DNA of 64,000 nt, from the NCBI RefSeq assembly GCF_023555005.1, contig NZ_JAMJPJ010000003.1, positions 1-64,000 of the forward strand, in the 5' to 3' direction. The notes beneath the pieces are model-generated. The model saw nothing but the letters and a program-made list of their open reading frames with translations. It was not told the origin of the DNA and ran no database searches. How positions within the stretch are numbered: the stretch's first letter is position 1; each line of letters starts with the position of its first letter. Shown one piece after another: positions 53,950-62,612 of the stretch. Source of the DNA: Halomonas llamarensis (GTDB lineage: Bacteria; Pseudomonadota; Gammaproteobacteria; Pseudomonadales; Halomonadaceae). The position numbers were made by a program, and so were the translations under genes.

Positions 53950-56650
53950 CCAGGCAGGCACCGCCGAGCGTGGAGCCTTCGCCCGCCCATAAGCGCCCGC
54001 CTAAGTGGGCGACGATCCCACGGCTGATGGGTAATCCCAGCCCGCTGCCTTTGGGGCGCCCGCGAGTGGCACTACCACTTGACTGCTCGATTTGGTGGAA
54101 CTTCTCGAAGACGCGCTCACGTTCTTCCGCGCTAATCCCCGGCCCATTATCTTCCACGCTAAGGCGGAAGTGTTTTTTGTGTGCATAAAGACGCAGCAAT
54201 ACCTGCGGATCGTCACGGTCGGCAAACTTACCCGCATTATCTAGCAGGTTAATAATAACCTGTTCTAAGCGGTCGCTGTCGCCGACAATCATGGCGGGTT
54301 CAATGTCTATCTTAACGTTCAACGTCACGCCGCGGTTTTCTTGCAAGCGCGAGATCGCATCGACGCTATGGCGGGCAAGTTCAGCGAGATCCAGCGTTTC
54401 CGGGTTAAGTGTTAAACGGCCACTTTCTAAACGCGCCAGATCTAGGATCTCCTCGATTAACCGTGAGAGGCGCTGACTTTCATGCACAATAACACCCAAA
54501 AAGTGTTGGCGTTTCTCGTCGGGCATTTTATCGCTATCGCGCAAAATTTCGGCGAATGCGCGGATGGAGGTAAGCGGAGTACGCAGCTCGTGGCTCACCA
54601 TTGCGACAAACTCATCTTTCAACCGGTCGAGCTCGCGTAGGCGTTCATTGGCCGCGCGCAATTCTTCGCCGATGCGGGCAAGTTCCTGAGATTTTTGCTC
54701 TAGCTCTCGGTTGGACTCCAGCGTTTGTGAGGTGGTGTCGAGAATGCTCAAGATGGATGCGAGATCAACCGCCTCACCGCGCACCACCGAGTTGATCAGC
54801 ACTCGGGCAGATGCGCTACCCAGTGAGCCCGCAAGCGCTTGTTCAGCACGCGTAATAAGCTCTGTAGAGGCTGGCTCTTCGGTGGCATCATCTCGGTGAG
54901 GGGCGTTAGCGAAAACGCGCTGTGTGGCTGTCGCCCCCAGGTAGCGCTCAAGTAACTCGCTCAGTTCTCCTCGCGTGGTTTGGCCACGCCAGAGTGATGT
55001 GGTTTGCAGGTTGGGGTGCAGGGCTCGGGTGAAAAGCGCTGCTTGCGTTTGTTCAAGTGTCGTTGGCCGCGTGAATAGTGAGACACCCACTAACAAGCCC
55101 ACATTAGCCATCATGCTCCAAAGCAACGAATGCGTGTAAATATCCCAGCCATTTAAGCCAAATAGCGCATAGGGTGTTAGCCAGCCAATGCCCCAAGGGC
55201 CGTCGGTAAGCAGTGTGGCGCTCAACCACCCGGATTGAGCAAACCCCGGCAGTAGCAGGGTGTACACCCAGACGGCAAATCCGGCAATGAGCCCAAACGT
55301 TGCGCCTTGGCGGGTCGCGCCGCGCCAATAAAGGCCCAGCAGAAGAGCAGGCGCAAGTTGCGCGGCACCGGCAAAAGAGACAAGGCCAATCGTGACCAAG
55401 CTATAAGAGTCGCCAATCAGCGCGTGATAGAGATAACCCAAGAGCAAAATCAGCACGATAGAGATGCGGCGGATGCCCAAAAGCCACCCCGCAAGCCTGC
55501 CCTGGTAGTTGATATGCAGGTACTTTAGCCGGAGCAGTAACGGCATAACGAGCTGGTTACTCACCATGGTGGAAAGCGCGATGGTTTCGACAATCACCAT
55601 CCCAGTGGCAGCGGAGAGCCCGCCGATAAAGACAAATAAAGGTAACGCCTCGGTTCCGGCAAGCAAAGGCAGCGTAAGGACAAAGCTATCTGGGTTGCCA
55701 GCCGCCTCGCCCAGTAATAAGCCAGCCAGCGTAATCGGGATGACAAAGAGGTTGATCAGCAGCATGTAGAGCGGGAACAACCAGCTGGCGCGCTTGAGGT
55801 GGCGCTCATCGACGTTCTCAACCACCAAGACCTGAAATTGGCGGGGCAGGGTAATAAAGGCCAAAAACGCCAGTACCAGCATGCCCACCCAGCCGGTTAC
55901 ACCGCCGGGCACGCTTTCGAGGCTCATTAAATCGTTAAGCTCGGGCGTTAAGGCGACTTGCCGGAATAGATCTCCTGGCCCGGCGAATAGCCCGAAAACA
56001 ACGAATAGCCCCACGGCGAGAAACGCCGCTAGCTTGACTAAGGACTCTAAGGCGATGGCGGCGACCATCCCTTCATGGCGCTCGCTGGCATCAAGGTGGC
56101 GAGTGCCGAAGAGGATAATGAACACCGCAAGCACGAGTGCCACCCAGAAGGATTTATCCACCCAGAAGCTTTCGTTGGTCAGGGTGGTGTCAGCGCTATC
56201 GGGGTAGTTAATCAGTATCGCGTGGCTGACAGTAATCGCTTTGAGCTGTAAGGCGATATACGGCGTGATGGTGATCAGCGCCATTAATGCCACAAGCGCG
56301 CCAAGGCCGGTGCTTTTGCCATAGCGTGCGCTAATGAAATCGGCGATCGAGGTGATCCGCTCACGCGCTGCGATGCGCACCATTTTGCGCAGCAAAAAAG
56401 GCGCGGTGAGCATGGCAAGCGTCGGGCCGAGGTAAATCAGTAAAAAGCTAGGCCCGCGTTCAGCCGCGCGCCCGACGCTGCCGTAAAATGTCCACGCCGT
56501 GCAATAAACCGCAATCGATAACGCATAGACCGTTGGCGAGCCGATCACCGTGCGACCCGCTTCCGCGCGACGATCACCCCATGCCGCCACCACAAACAGC
56601 AGGGCTAAATAGCCAAAAGCAGCGGTAAGGATTATCGGGTCTGTGCGCAT
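53909..56650 (-). CDS. Transporter-type sensor histidine kinase (CbrA/CrbS-like)
   Basis: The 913-residue protein joins a sodium-solute symporter domain (residues about 1-550, some 13 helices) to a STAC-like linker (about 575-640, including LERYLG and AGSLGSASARVLINSV), a coiled coil, a HisKA domain with phospho-acceptor His687 (FVAMVSHELRTPLTS) and a HATPase domain (N-box DRLEQVIINLLDNAGK, G boxes VEDNGPGIS and GSGLGLPIS). The architecture matches CbrA and CrbS/MxtR kinases, which control carbon catabolism and acetate scavenging; unlike MxtR/CrbS it has no C-terminal receiver. The operon encodes a single-domain receiver (58985-59359) that could be its partner. ATG at 56650 follows GAGTTGCGCCG, a weak site. 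The C-terminus overlaps the convergent DUF294 gene by 41 bases. Confidence 0.9.
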   Translation of the reverse strand: MRTDPIILTAAFGYLALLFVVAAWGDRRAEAGRTVIGSPTVYALSIAVYCTAWTFYGSVGRAAERGPSFLLIYLGPTLAMLTAPFLLRKMVRIAARERITSIADFISARYGKSTGLGALVALMALITITPYIALQLKAITVSHAILINYPDSADTTLTNESFWVDKSFWVALVLAVFIILFGTRHLDASERHEGMVAAIALESLVKLAAFLAVGLFVVFGLFAGPGDLFRQVALTPELNDLMSLESVPGGVTGWVGMLVLAFLAFITLPRQFQVLVVENVDERHLKRASWLFPLYMLLINLFVIPITLAGLLLGEAAGNPDSFVLTLPLLAGTEALPLFVFIGGLSAATGMVIVETIALSTMVSNQLVMPLLLRLKYLHINYQGRLAGWLLGIRRISIVLILLLGYLYHALIGDSYSLVTIGLVSFAGAAQLAPALLLGLYWRGATRQGATFGLIAGFAVWVYTLLLPGFAQSGWLSATLLTDGPWGIGWLTPYALFGLNGWDIYTHSLLWSMMANVGLLVGVSLFTRPTTLEQTQAALFTRALHPNLQTTSLWRGQTTRGELSELLERYLGATATQRVFANAPHRDDATEEPASTELITRAEQALAGSLGSASARVLINSVVRGEAVDLASILSILDTTSQTLESNRELEQKSQELARIGEELRAANERLRELDRLKDEFVAMVSHELRTPLTSIRAFAEILRDSDKMPDEKRQHFLGVIVHESQRLSRLIEEILDLARLESGRLTLNPETLDLAELARHSVDAISRLQENRGVTLNVKIDIEPAMIVGDSDRLEQVIINLLDNAGKFADRDDPQVLLRLYAHKKHFRLSVEDNGPGISAEERERVFEKFHQIEQSSGSATRGRPKGSGLGLPISRGIVAHLGGRLWAGEGSTLGGACLVMELPNAPETERD

Positions 56651-56697
56651 CGGCGCAACTCCTCAGAGGCGGTATGCCTGCGTTAGTGCTCCAGGTT

Positions 56698-56934
56698 TCA
56701 ATGCTTTGCGGAGTGCTCCATTAACCAAGCGCCTAGCGCAATCACCAGCGCCCAGGCGCCAAAAAGATACAGCGCCAGGCTTGCCACGCCGGGCAAGCGG
56801 TCGATGACCACAAGTACCGGCGGGCAAAACAGCAATACCGCGAGCAGTATCAACGCGATAAGACGCGCATGGTGGCGTGAATCGCGGTGTGGAGCTTGGT
56901 GTGAGTCATGCGGTACGTCGTGGTTAGGGCTCAT
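56698..56934 (-). CDS. Small two-helix membrane protein beside the kinase
   Basis: The 78-residue protein has a His/Asp-rich N-terminus (about 22 residues) and two membrane helices (LIALILLAVLLFCPPVLVVI, and LALYLFGAWALVIALGAWL). Its start overlaps the end of the exonuclease-fusion gene by four bases (ATGA), and it ends 47 bases before the histidine kinase. Small two-helix partners are known for sodium-solute symporters (DUF4212), and pseudomonad cbrA has a coupled small upstream frame, so it may be a subunit of the kinase's transporter domain. The family was not recognised directly. Confidence 0.7.
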   Translation of the reverse strand: MSPNHDVPHDSHQAPHRDSRHHARLIALILLAVLLFCPPVLVVIDRLPGVASLALYLFGAWALVIALGAWLMEHSAKH

Positions 56935-58988
56935 GCGCTGGCGTCCTCTTTGTCGAACGCATTGTTCTGCAGGGCGAGTAATTTTTCCAAGGTGTCGATA
57001 CCGCGCGCTTCCAGTCGTGGAAGTAGGGCAAGCCAAAGCTCGGCTGTTACCCGGGCATCGCCGAGTGCGGTATGTCGCGTGCCAGGAGGGAAGGAAAGGT
57101 CGTAACGCTTCGCTAGGCTGTCGAGGTCGTGGCCGTCGATCGCTTCATCCAACGCGCGGGAAATCAGCAGCGTATCCAGCACGGGAAGATCGAAATCGAC
57201 GCCGTGATGACTAATGGCCAACATATCAAACGAGGCGTTGTGCGCGAGCAACACCGCGTCGCTGACGTATTGGCGAAAGCGCGTGAGCACGATATCGAGC
57301 GGCGGCGCGCCTTCAACGTCGGTATCGGTCAGCCCATGAATTGCCGTGCTTGCCGGCGGGATCGGGCGCTTGGGATCGACTTTTTGGTCAAATACTTCGC
57401 TTGCCAGTAAGCGGGCGTTGACCACGCGGCAGGCGCCCACGCTAATCACGGTATCCCCTCGGCGAAGCTCCAGCCCGGTGGTTTCGGTATCAAAGGCGAC
57501 GACTTCAAGGCTTCGCAAGGAGCGATTTGCGAGTGCATCGTCCGGCGGGGGTAAATCGGCAATGCCAAAGTCGTGAAATTCCGGGCGCGGTGGGGTCGTT
57601 TCGCGGGGGGCACCAACTCGCTCGGTAGCAGGCAGCGGCAAACGGATGCGGGCATAGCCGCTGGTTTCGTCAGCCAGGCTCCAGATATCGCTGGCATGCT
57701 GGCGCAGTACGTCGGCGACGGTCGGCGAAAGGGGTAAACTCTCCAGCGTTTTTTGCTGCCACTGTGCCAGTTCACGCTCGGGCAGTGGCTTGCCGCGCCA
57801 GATGAAGTCGAGATAAACGCGCTTGTTGCCTAGGCAGACTTCACCCTCGAAGCCGTTATCCGGCAAGTACGCGTTAAGGTGTTGGACCAGTGACGCCAGC
57901 AGCGCAATCAGTGCCGGTGCGTCGCCTTTGAACCAAGCCGGCATGCCAATGGGCGTGATCAGGCGATGCTCGGGGTCTAGGTGCTCATCTAATGCCTGCC
58001 AGAAATCGTTTGACCACATTGGGGTTAAGCGCTCGCCCTGGTGCTGCATGTCATCTAAAAGCGTGCCGATGCGGGCCACGCTGTCGCCAAGGGTGACGCC
58101 TTCTTCTTCGATAACCCGCTCAAGGCGTTCACGGAGCGAATCGGTCGCATCATCACGCTGGCGAAGTTGAATGAGCGCATCGGCGGCGCTGGTGAGGCTA
58201 GCCGTATGCTGGCGCAGCGGCGTTAACATGGCGGCGATTTCCGCGCGCACGCCCATTTCACTCGACCAAGAGGCGGTCGCATCGGTAAATGTCAATAAGG
58301 TTTCGCCGTCGCTGCCTGGTACACGGCGCAGGATGATTTTTAGCCAGCGTTCATCGCACGGGGCGAGCAGCTCACGGGGAGAGCCATCGTGGGGGAGTTG
58401 CGACAGCGAGTGCTGCAAACTGGGGCTGGGAAGCAATGTTTCTAGCCGCTTGCCGAGGCCTAGACCGTCATGGCCAGAAAAAAAATCTTCTGCCGCTTGA
58501 TTAAAGAGCATGACACGACGGTGGTGGTCGCATAGCAGCAGGGGCGTTTCGAGCACTTGTAGCAGGGTTTCCAGCTCCTGGCGGATACGTGCCGCGCTGC
58601 GGGCACCTTCTGCATGCGCGGTGGCAAGCCGCGCCCGGTCGTCGCGCCAACTTTCATGCACGCGGCGAAGGTCAGGGCCTAAGCCTTTTAACCAGCCTTC
58701 AGGCGGATGCTCATCGCGGGCATCGGGGCTTGAAACCAAGCGTGCCAGTTGCACCTGCAAATGGCGTAGCGGGGTAAACAGCATTCGTTCAAGCAAAAGG
58801 CCCACAAGAAAAATGGTGCCGCCACCTGAAAAACTACCCAGCCACAGCACGATACGTTGCCAGCCATCAGGATTGAGGTGCGCGTCCAGCCAGCCCGCGA
58901 AAAGTGCACCGCCAAATAAGCTTACGCCACTGAGTAAAAGCCAAAGGCCAATCAGCCGCTGACGTTTGGGGAGTCCGTGGCGTTTCAT
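56931..58988 (-). CDS. Membrane PAS-type sensor fused to DnaQ-like 3'-5' exonuclease
   Basis: The 685-residue protein has two membrane helices (about 12-32 and 45-66), a PAS-like region (about 140-235, [21 protein letters not shown]), a helical region that looks like a histidine kinase relic without the phospho-His, and from residue 494 a DnaQ-type exonuclease: Exo I FDTETTG (Asp500, Glu502), Exo II AHNASFD (Asp588), Exo III HTALGDA (His639, Asp644). All catalytic residues are present. The DEDDh nuclease therefore seems active, while the kinase-like part is not. Combined sensing and nuclease action is unusual; this kind of protein is conserved beside symporter-kinases in Pseudomonas and Halomonas. 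It overlaps the receiver gene at its start and the two-helix gene at its end. Confidence 0.85.
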   Translation of the reverse strand: MKRHGLPKRQRLIGLWLLLSGVSLFGGALFAGWLDAHLNPDGWQRIVLWLGSFSGGGTIFLVGLLLERMLFTPLRHLQVQLARLVSSPDARDEHPPEGWLKGLGPDLRRVHESWRDDRARLATAHAEGARSAARIRQELETLLQVLETPLLLCDHHRRVMLFNQAAEDFFSGHDGLGLGKRLETLLPSPSLQHSLSQLPHDGSPRELLAPCDERWLKIILRRVPGSDGETLLTFTDATASWSSEMGVRAEIAAMLTPLRQHTASLTSAADALIQLRQRDDATDSLRERLERVIEEEGVTLGDSVARIGTLLDDMQHQGERLTPMWSNDFWQALDEHLDPEHRLITPIGMPAWFKGDAPALIALLASLVQHLNAYLPDNGFEGEVCLGNKRVYLDFIWRGKPLPERELAQWQQKTLESLPLSPTVADVLRQHASDIWSLADETSGYARIRLPLPATERVGAPRETTPPRPEFHDFGIADLPPPDDALANRSLRSLEVVAFDTETTGLELRRGDTVISVGACRVVNARLLASEVFDQKVDPKRPIPPASTAIHGLTDTDVEGAPPLDIVLTRFRQYVSDAVLLAHNASFDMLAISHHGVDFDLPVLDTLLISRALDEAIDGHDLDSLAKRYDLSFPPGTRHTALGDARVTAELWLALLPRLEARGIDTLEKLLALQNNAFDKEDASA

Positions 58989-59359
58989 GACGGTGCCCCA
59001 TTAAGTAGCGCTTTGACTTTTTCGACCAGGGTTTGGGTCGAAAAAGGCTTGGTGATGTAATCATCGGCCCCTAGTGCCATGCCTTTTTCACGCTCTACCT
59101 CACGACCGTGGGCGGTGAGCATGATAATCGGCAATGACGCGGTATCCGGCTGCCCGCGTAGCTGCTCTAGCACGTCGAAGCCGCTGATACCCGGTAGGCT
59201 GATGTCGAGCAAAATCAAATCGGGGTGGGCGTTTTTAACGCTTTCTAAGGCTTGTTCGCCATCCTCGGCTATCGTGACCTGAAAACCGGCTTGCTCCATC
59301 AAAAACTCTAAAGACAGAACGATATTGGGCTCGTCATCGACTACCAACACATTGGCCAT
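58985..59359 (-). CDS. Single-domain response regulator (receiver only)
   Basis: The 124-residue protein is one receiver domain: acidic pair in [16 protein letters not shown], phospho-acceptor Asp in [10 protein letters not shown], the conserved Thr/Lys in IMLTAHG and DYITKPFS. It has no output domain, so it may act like CheY, by protein contact, or as a phosphate relay. It is the first gene in the four-gene set and its stop overlaps the start of the exonuclease fusion by four bases. Likely partner: the kinase encoded three genes on. Confidence 0.92.
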   Translation of the reverse strand: MANVLVVDDEPNIVLSLEFLMEQAGFQVTIAEDGEQALESVKNAHPDLILLDISLPGISGFDVLEQLRGQPDTASLPIIMLTAHGREVEREKGMALGADDYITKPFSTQTLVEKVKALLNGAPS

Positions 59360-59460
59360 CTCGCTCTCCCAGGATGCTGTGTTTTATTTTTTTGGATCGG
59401 TGGTTAGCGTTTAAGTCGTACTTTATCGCTGTTGTCGCTTTCAGTGTATGAGGGCGGTCG

Positions 59461-59488
59461 CATTCGGCCAAGACGACCTTGGCCGAAT
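59461..59488. promoter_or_regulatory. Strong inverted repeat between the receiver gene and the glycosyltransferase
   Basis: CATTCGGCCAAG (59461-59472) and CTTGGCCGAATG (59478-59488) form a perfect 12-base-pair dyad with a five-base spacer (ACGAC). No T-tract follows on either strand, so a terminator is unlikely; it lies 100 bases upstream of the receiver start and 55 bases upstream of the glycosyltransferase start, where a regulator could act. Confidence 0.5.
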
Positions 59489-59542
59489 GCTGCTAAAGTC
59501 GCTGCGCTTTGTGGGAATCACGCTAAAATTAAAGGAAACCTT

Positions 59543-60592
59543 ATGCGAGCCCTTTTATTATCGGCCTACTCGGCGGTGAGCCATCGGTTTTGGGCGGAGA
59601 AGGTGATGGCGCATACCGAGGCCGAGTGGACGTGTTTAACCCTGCCGCCGCGACATTTTCGCTGGCGCATTCGCGGAAATCCGCTGACGTGGGCGCTGAA
59701 AGAACACCACGCACTGAGTCAGCCGTTCGATCTCGTGCTGGCGACATCCATGGTCGATGTCGCCACGCTGATTGGGCTGTATCCGCATCTGGGGAGTGCT
59801 AAGAAAGTGGTGTATTTCCATGAAAACCAGTTCGCTTACCCCGAGTCCGCCGAGCAGGCGCCGCAGGGTGAGGCGAAAATGGTCAATCTTTATGCCGCTC
59901 TCGCCGCTGATCAGGTGGTGTTTAACTCCGCGTATAACCGTGATTCGTTTATCGACGGGGCGCGGGCTTTTCTCAAGCGCATGCCAGAAAATCTGCCCGC
60001 CGCTAAGTTGCTCGAAACATTGCGCCAAAACGCGCGGGTGTTGCCGGTGCCGATTTTGCCGCTTGCCTCGGATGAGGGTCAGCAGAACATGCCCCAGCGG
60101 ATCGTTTGGAACCATCGCTGGGAGTACGATAAAAACCCGGATGACTTCTTTCACGCGCTTTTTGCCCTGAGTGAAGAAGGCGTGGCATTTGAACTCGCCG
60201 TGATGGGGCAGCAGTTTCGGCAAACGCCGCCGGTATTTGATCAAGCGCGCGAGCGTTTAGCCAACCGAATAGTGGCCTGGGGACCTCAGCCAGAGACGGA
60301 ATACCATGCGTTGTTGGCAAGTGCCGGAATCGTGGTGTCGACCACTTGGCACGAGTTTCAAGGGTTAGCGATCATGGAGGCGGCGCAGCGGGGAGTGCTG
60401 CCGCTGGTGCCGGATCGCCTTTGCTTTCCCGAGCTGTACCCGAAGGCTTATCGCTTCGATGGCACACGAAAAGGGCTGACCGATACGCTCCGCGCGTGGC
60501 TGACGGCGCCAAGTTCCCGACCGCCACCTCTTGCTACAGCACAATGGGAATGGCCCGCCTGGGAGGGAGAGTATCAGGTGTTATTATCCTAG
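59543..60592 (+). CDS. DUF3524 glycosyltransferase (tRNA-queuosine mannosyltransferase-like)
   Basis: The 349-residue protein has an N-terminal DUF3524 domain (MRALLLSAYSAVSHRFWAE, TLPPRHFRWRIRGNPLTW, YFHENQFAYPE) and a C-terminal GT-B glycosyltransferase part (NHRWEYDKNPDDFFHAL, TTWHEFQGLAIMEAAQRG with the donor-site Glu). The animal relative (GTDC1/QTMAN) adds mannose to queuosine in tRNA-Asp; bacterial members are likely to act on tRNA as well but are not well characterised to my knowledge. The start at 59543 follows AAAGGAAACCTT; an upstream frame to 59432 crosses the palindrome and is rejected. It overlaps nth by nine bases at its end. No queuosine synthesis genes are near. Confidence 0.85.
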   Translation: MRALLLSAYSAVSHRFWAEKVMAHTEAEWTCLTLPPRHFRWRIRGNPLTWALKEHHALSQPFDLVLATSMVDVATLIGLYPHLGSAKKVVYFHENQFAYPESAEQAPQGEAKMVNLYAALAADQVVFNSAYNRDSFIDGARAFLKRMPENLPAAKLLETLRQNARVLPVPILPLASDEGQQNMPQRIVWNHRWEYDKNPDDFFHALFALSEEGVAFELAVMGQQFRQTPPVFDQARERLANRIVAWGPQPETEYHALLASAGIVVSTTWHEFQGLAIMEAAQRGVLPLVPDRLCFPELYPKAYRFDGTRKGLTDTLRAWLTAPSSRPPPLATAQWEWPAWEGEYQVLLS

Positions 60593-61222
60593 CTCGGTTT
60601 TCTCTTTGTATTCACAGAGATCTTCGATGATACAGCTACCGCAGCGAGGTTTGCGGGCGACACAGGTATAGCGTCCGTGCAGAATCAGCCAGTGGTGGGC
60701 GTCTTGCTTGAACTCGCGCGGCACATGGCGCAACAGCTTCTGCTCGACTTCCACCACGTCTTTGCCTTTGGCGATGCCGGTACGGTTGGAGACGCGAAAG
60801 ATATGCGTATCCACGGCGATGGTGGGTAGGCCAAAGGCGGTGTTCAATATCACGTTGGCGGTCTTGCGTCCCACGCCGGGCAGCGCTTCCAGCGCCTTGC
60901 GGGTTTTGGGCACCTCGCCGCCGTGTTGGTCCACCAATAGATGGCACGTCTTCATCAGGTTGTTGGCCTTGGTATTGTAAAGCCCGATGGTCTTAATGTG
61001 CTCTTTGAGCCCGTCTATTCCCAGGTCAATAATGCCTTGAGGCGTATTGGCGATGGGAAAGAGCCGGGCGGTGGCCTTGTTGACGCCGACATCGGTGGCT
61101 TGCGCTGAAAGCAAAACGGCGGCGAGCAACTCAAACGGCGAGGACCAATTGAGCTCAGTGGTCGGCTGCGGGGTTTCTGCCTTGAGGCGGGAAAAAATCT
61201 CGTAGCGTTTTTGTGCGTTCAT
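60584..61222 (-). CDS. nth: Endonuclease III
   Basis: The 212-residue DNA glycosylase/AP lyase has the helix-hairpin-helix LPGVGRKTANVILNTAFG (catalytic Lys in GRKTAN), catalytic Asp in AVDTHIFRVSNR, and the 4Fe-4S ligands C-x6-C-x2-C-x5-C (CVARKPRCGSCIIEDLC). It removes oxidised pyrimidines. The start at 61222 is preceded by AGGATGCTGC. It lies after rsxE, as in most gammaproteobacteria. Confidence 0.97.
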   Translation of the reverse strand: MNAQKRYEIFSRLKAETPQPTTELNWSSPFELLAAVLLSAQATDVGVNKATARLFPIANTPQGIIDLGIDGLKEHIKTIGLYNTKANNLMKTCHLLVDQHGGEVPKTRKALEALPGVGRKTANVILNTAFGLPTIAVDTHIFRVSNRTGIAKGKDVVEVEQKLLRHVPREFKQDAHHWLILHGRYTCVARKPRCGSCIIEDLCEYKEKTELG

Positions 61223-61263
61223 GCAGCATCCTGTTCTATGTGCTGTTTTCAACGGGCTGTCTG

Positions 61264-61965
61264 CTATTTAATCATGCCGGTGACGCGTACGCGTCGCTCT
61301 GTTGTCGCGGCGGCATCGACGGGGTTGGCGCGTGCGGCATTGGCCTGGTCGATGGCATTTTTCAGCGCGATGAGCAGGCCCGCGACAAAAAATGCCCCCG
61401 GCGGCAGCAGGAAAAACAGAAACTGATAATCGGCGATAATCACCATTTCCCAGCTGTTGGCAGCGGCGCCAAATAGTAGCGCCATATCGCTAAACAGCGT
61501 GCCTTGGCCCAACAGCTCGCGTAGCGCGCCCAGCAGCACCAGCACGGCGGCAAAACCCAGCCCCATCATCAAGCCATCAAAGGCGGCGATAAGCGGCGGA
61601 TGGCGTGAAGCGAAGGCATCGGCGCGGCCTAAAATCGCGCAGTTGGTGACAATCAGTGGAATGAAAATGCCCAGCACCTGGTAGAGCGGGTACGCATAGG
61701 CGGCCATCAAAAGCTCGGCGCAGGTGACAAAAGCGGCGATGATCATCACAAACGCGGGCAAGCGCACGCTGCCGGGCACTTGGTGGCGTAATAGCGACAC
61801 CACGCTGCTTGAGCCCACCAGCACTAACAGCGTGGCGATGGCAAGCCCGAGCGCGTTCACCACGCTGTTGCTCACGGCCAATAACGGGCACAAGCCGAGT
61901 AGCTGTACCAGCGCGGGGTTTTGATGCCACAGCCCCTCGCGGGCGAGAGCAGAAAACTGGCTCAT
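61264..61965 (-). CDS. rsxE: Electron transport complex subunit RsxE
   Basis: The 233-residue membrane protein has six helices and the RnfE pattern: [58 protein letters not shown] (membrane cysteine of the iron centre in TNCAI), and [22 protein letters not shown]. It is part of the Rsx/Rnf complex, which couples electron transfer between NADH and ferredoxin-like carriers to Na+ or H+ movement, and in E. coli keeps SoxR reduced. The start at 61965 overlaps the end of rsxG by four bases. Confidence 0.95.
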   Translation of the reverse strand: MSQFSALAREGLWHQNPALVQLLGLCPLLAVSNSVVNALGLAIATLLVLVGSSSVVSLLRHQVPGSVRLPAFVMIIAAFVTCAELLMAAYAYPLYQVLGIFIPLIVTNCAILGRADAFASRHPPLIAAFDGLMMGLGFAAVLVLLGALRELLGQGTLFSDMALLFGAAANSWEMVIIADYQFLFFLLPPGAFFVAGLLIALKNAIDQANAARANPVDAAATTERRVRVTGMIK

Positions 61966-62612
61966 GGCGTGGGCTCCTTCATGATATTGGGTGTTACTAA
62001 GCCGGGCAGCGGCGTGCGCTCGGCATAGAGCAGGGCTTGATACACGGCGTCGACCACGGCGCGGGGCGTAATCGTCGCGCCGGTGAAAGTGTCGAATTCA
62101 CCGCCGTCTTTGGTTACCGCCCAGGCGCGCTCGGGCAGGCTGTCCAAGCGCAAACCGTTAAATTCGGTGACCCAATCGCTACGGCGCCGCTCGATTTTAT
62201 CGCCAAGCCCCGGCGTTTCCTGATGCTCGGTGACGCGCACGCCGCTAATGTGCCGCTCGGCACCAATGCCCACCAGTAGATGTATGTCCCCGCTATAACC
62301 TTCGTGGGTAACGACTGGGAGAATGATGATGCTTTTGTCTTGTGTTTGTATCGACCAGCCTTGAGCGGGGCCATGGTGACCAAGTGCTTGCGGCTCGGGT
62401 AGGGCAAAGGCGCCTTCAAGAATACGCTCGATGCCAACGTTTGCTAGCGCTGGCGGCAACACCTCGCGTAGCTTTTGATGCTGATACACCTCGGCATTGG
62501 TGGCAATACGTTCGGCGGTGAGCGCGCGAATCACCCCGACACTGCCAGCCGTGACCAGTGCAAACGCCCCGAGCGCTAACGCTCCCTGCTTGATCGCCGC
62601 TTGCACTCTCAT
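61962..62612 (-). CDS. rsxG: Electron transport complex subunit RsxG
   Basis: The 216-residue protein has one N-terminal membrane helix (about 10-30) and a periplasmic FMN-binding domain with covalent-flavin motif [16 protein letters not shown] (Thr in S/T-G-A-T-x-T, flavinylated by ApbE), plus [11 protein letters not shown]. The start at 62612 overlaps the end of rsxD (ATGA) and replaces an unsupported longer frame. It is the flavin-bearing electron entry or transfer subunit of the Rsx complex. Confidence 0.94.
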   Translation of the reverse strand: MRVQAAIKQGALALGAFALVTAGSVGVIRALTAERIATNAEVYQHQKLREVLPPALANVGIERILEGAFALPEPQALGHHGPAQGWSIQTQDKSIIILPVVTHEGYSGDIHLLVGIGAERHISGVRVTEHQETPGLGDKIERRRSDWVTEFNGLRLDSLPERAWAVTKDGGEFDTFTGATITPRAVVDAVYQALLYAERTPLPGLVTPNIMKEPTP

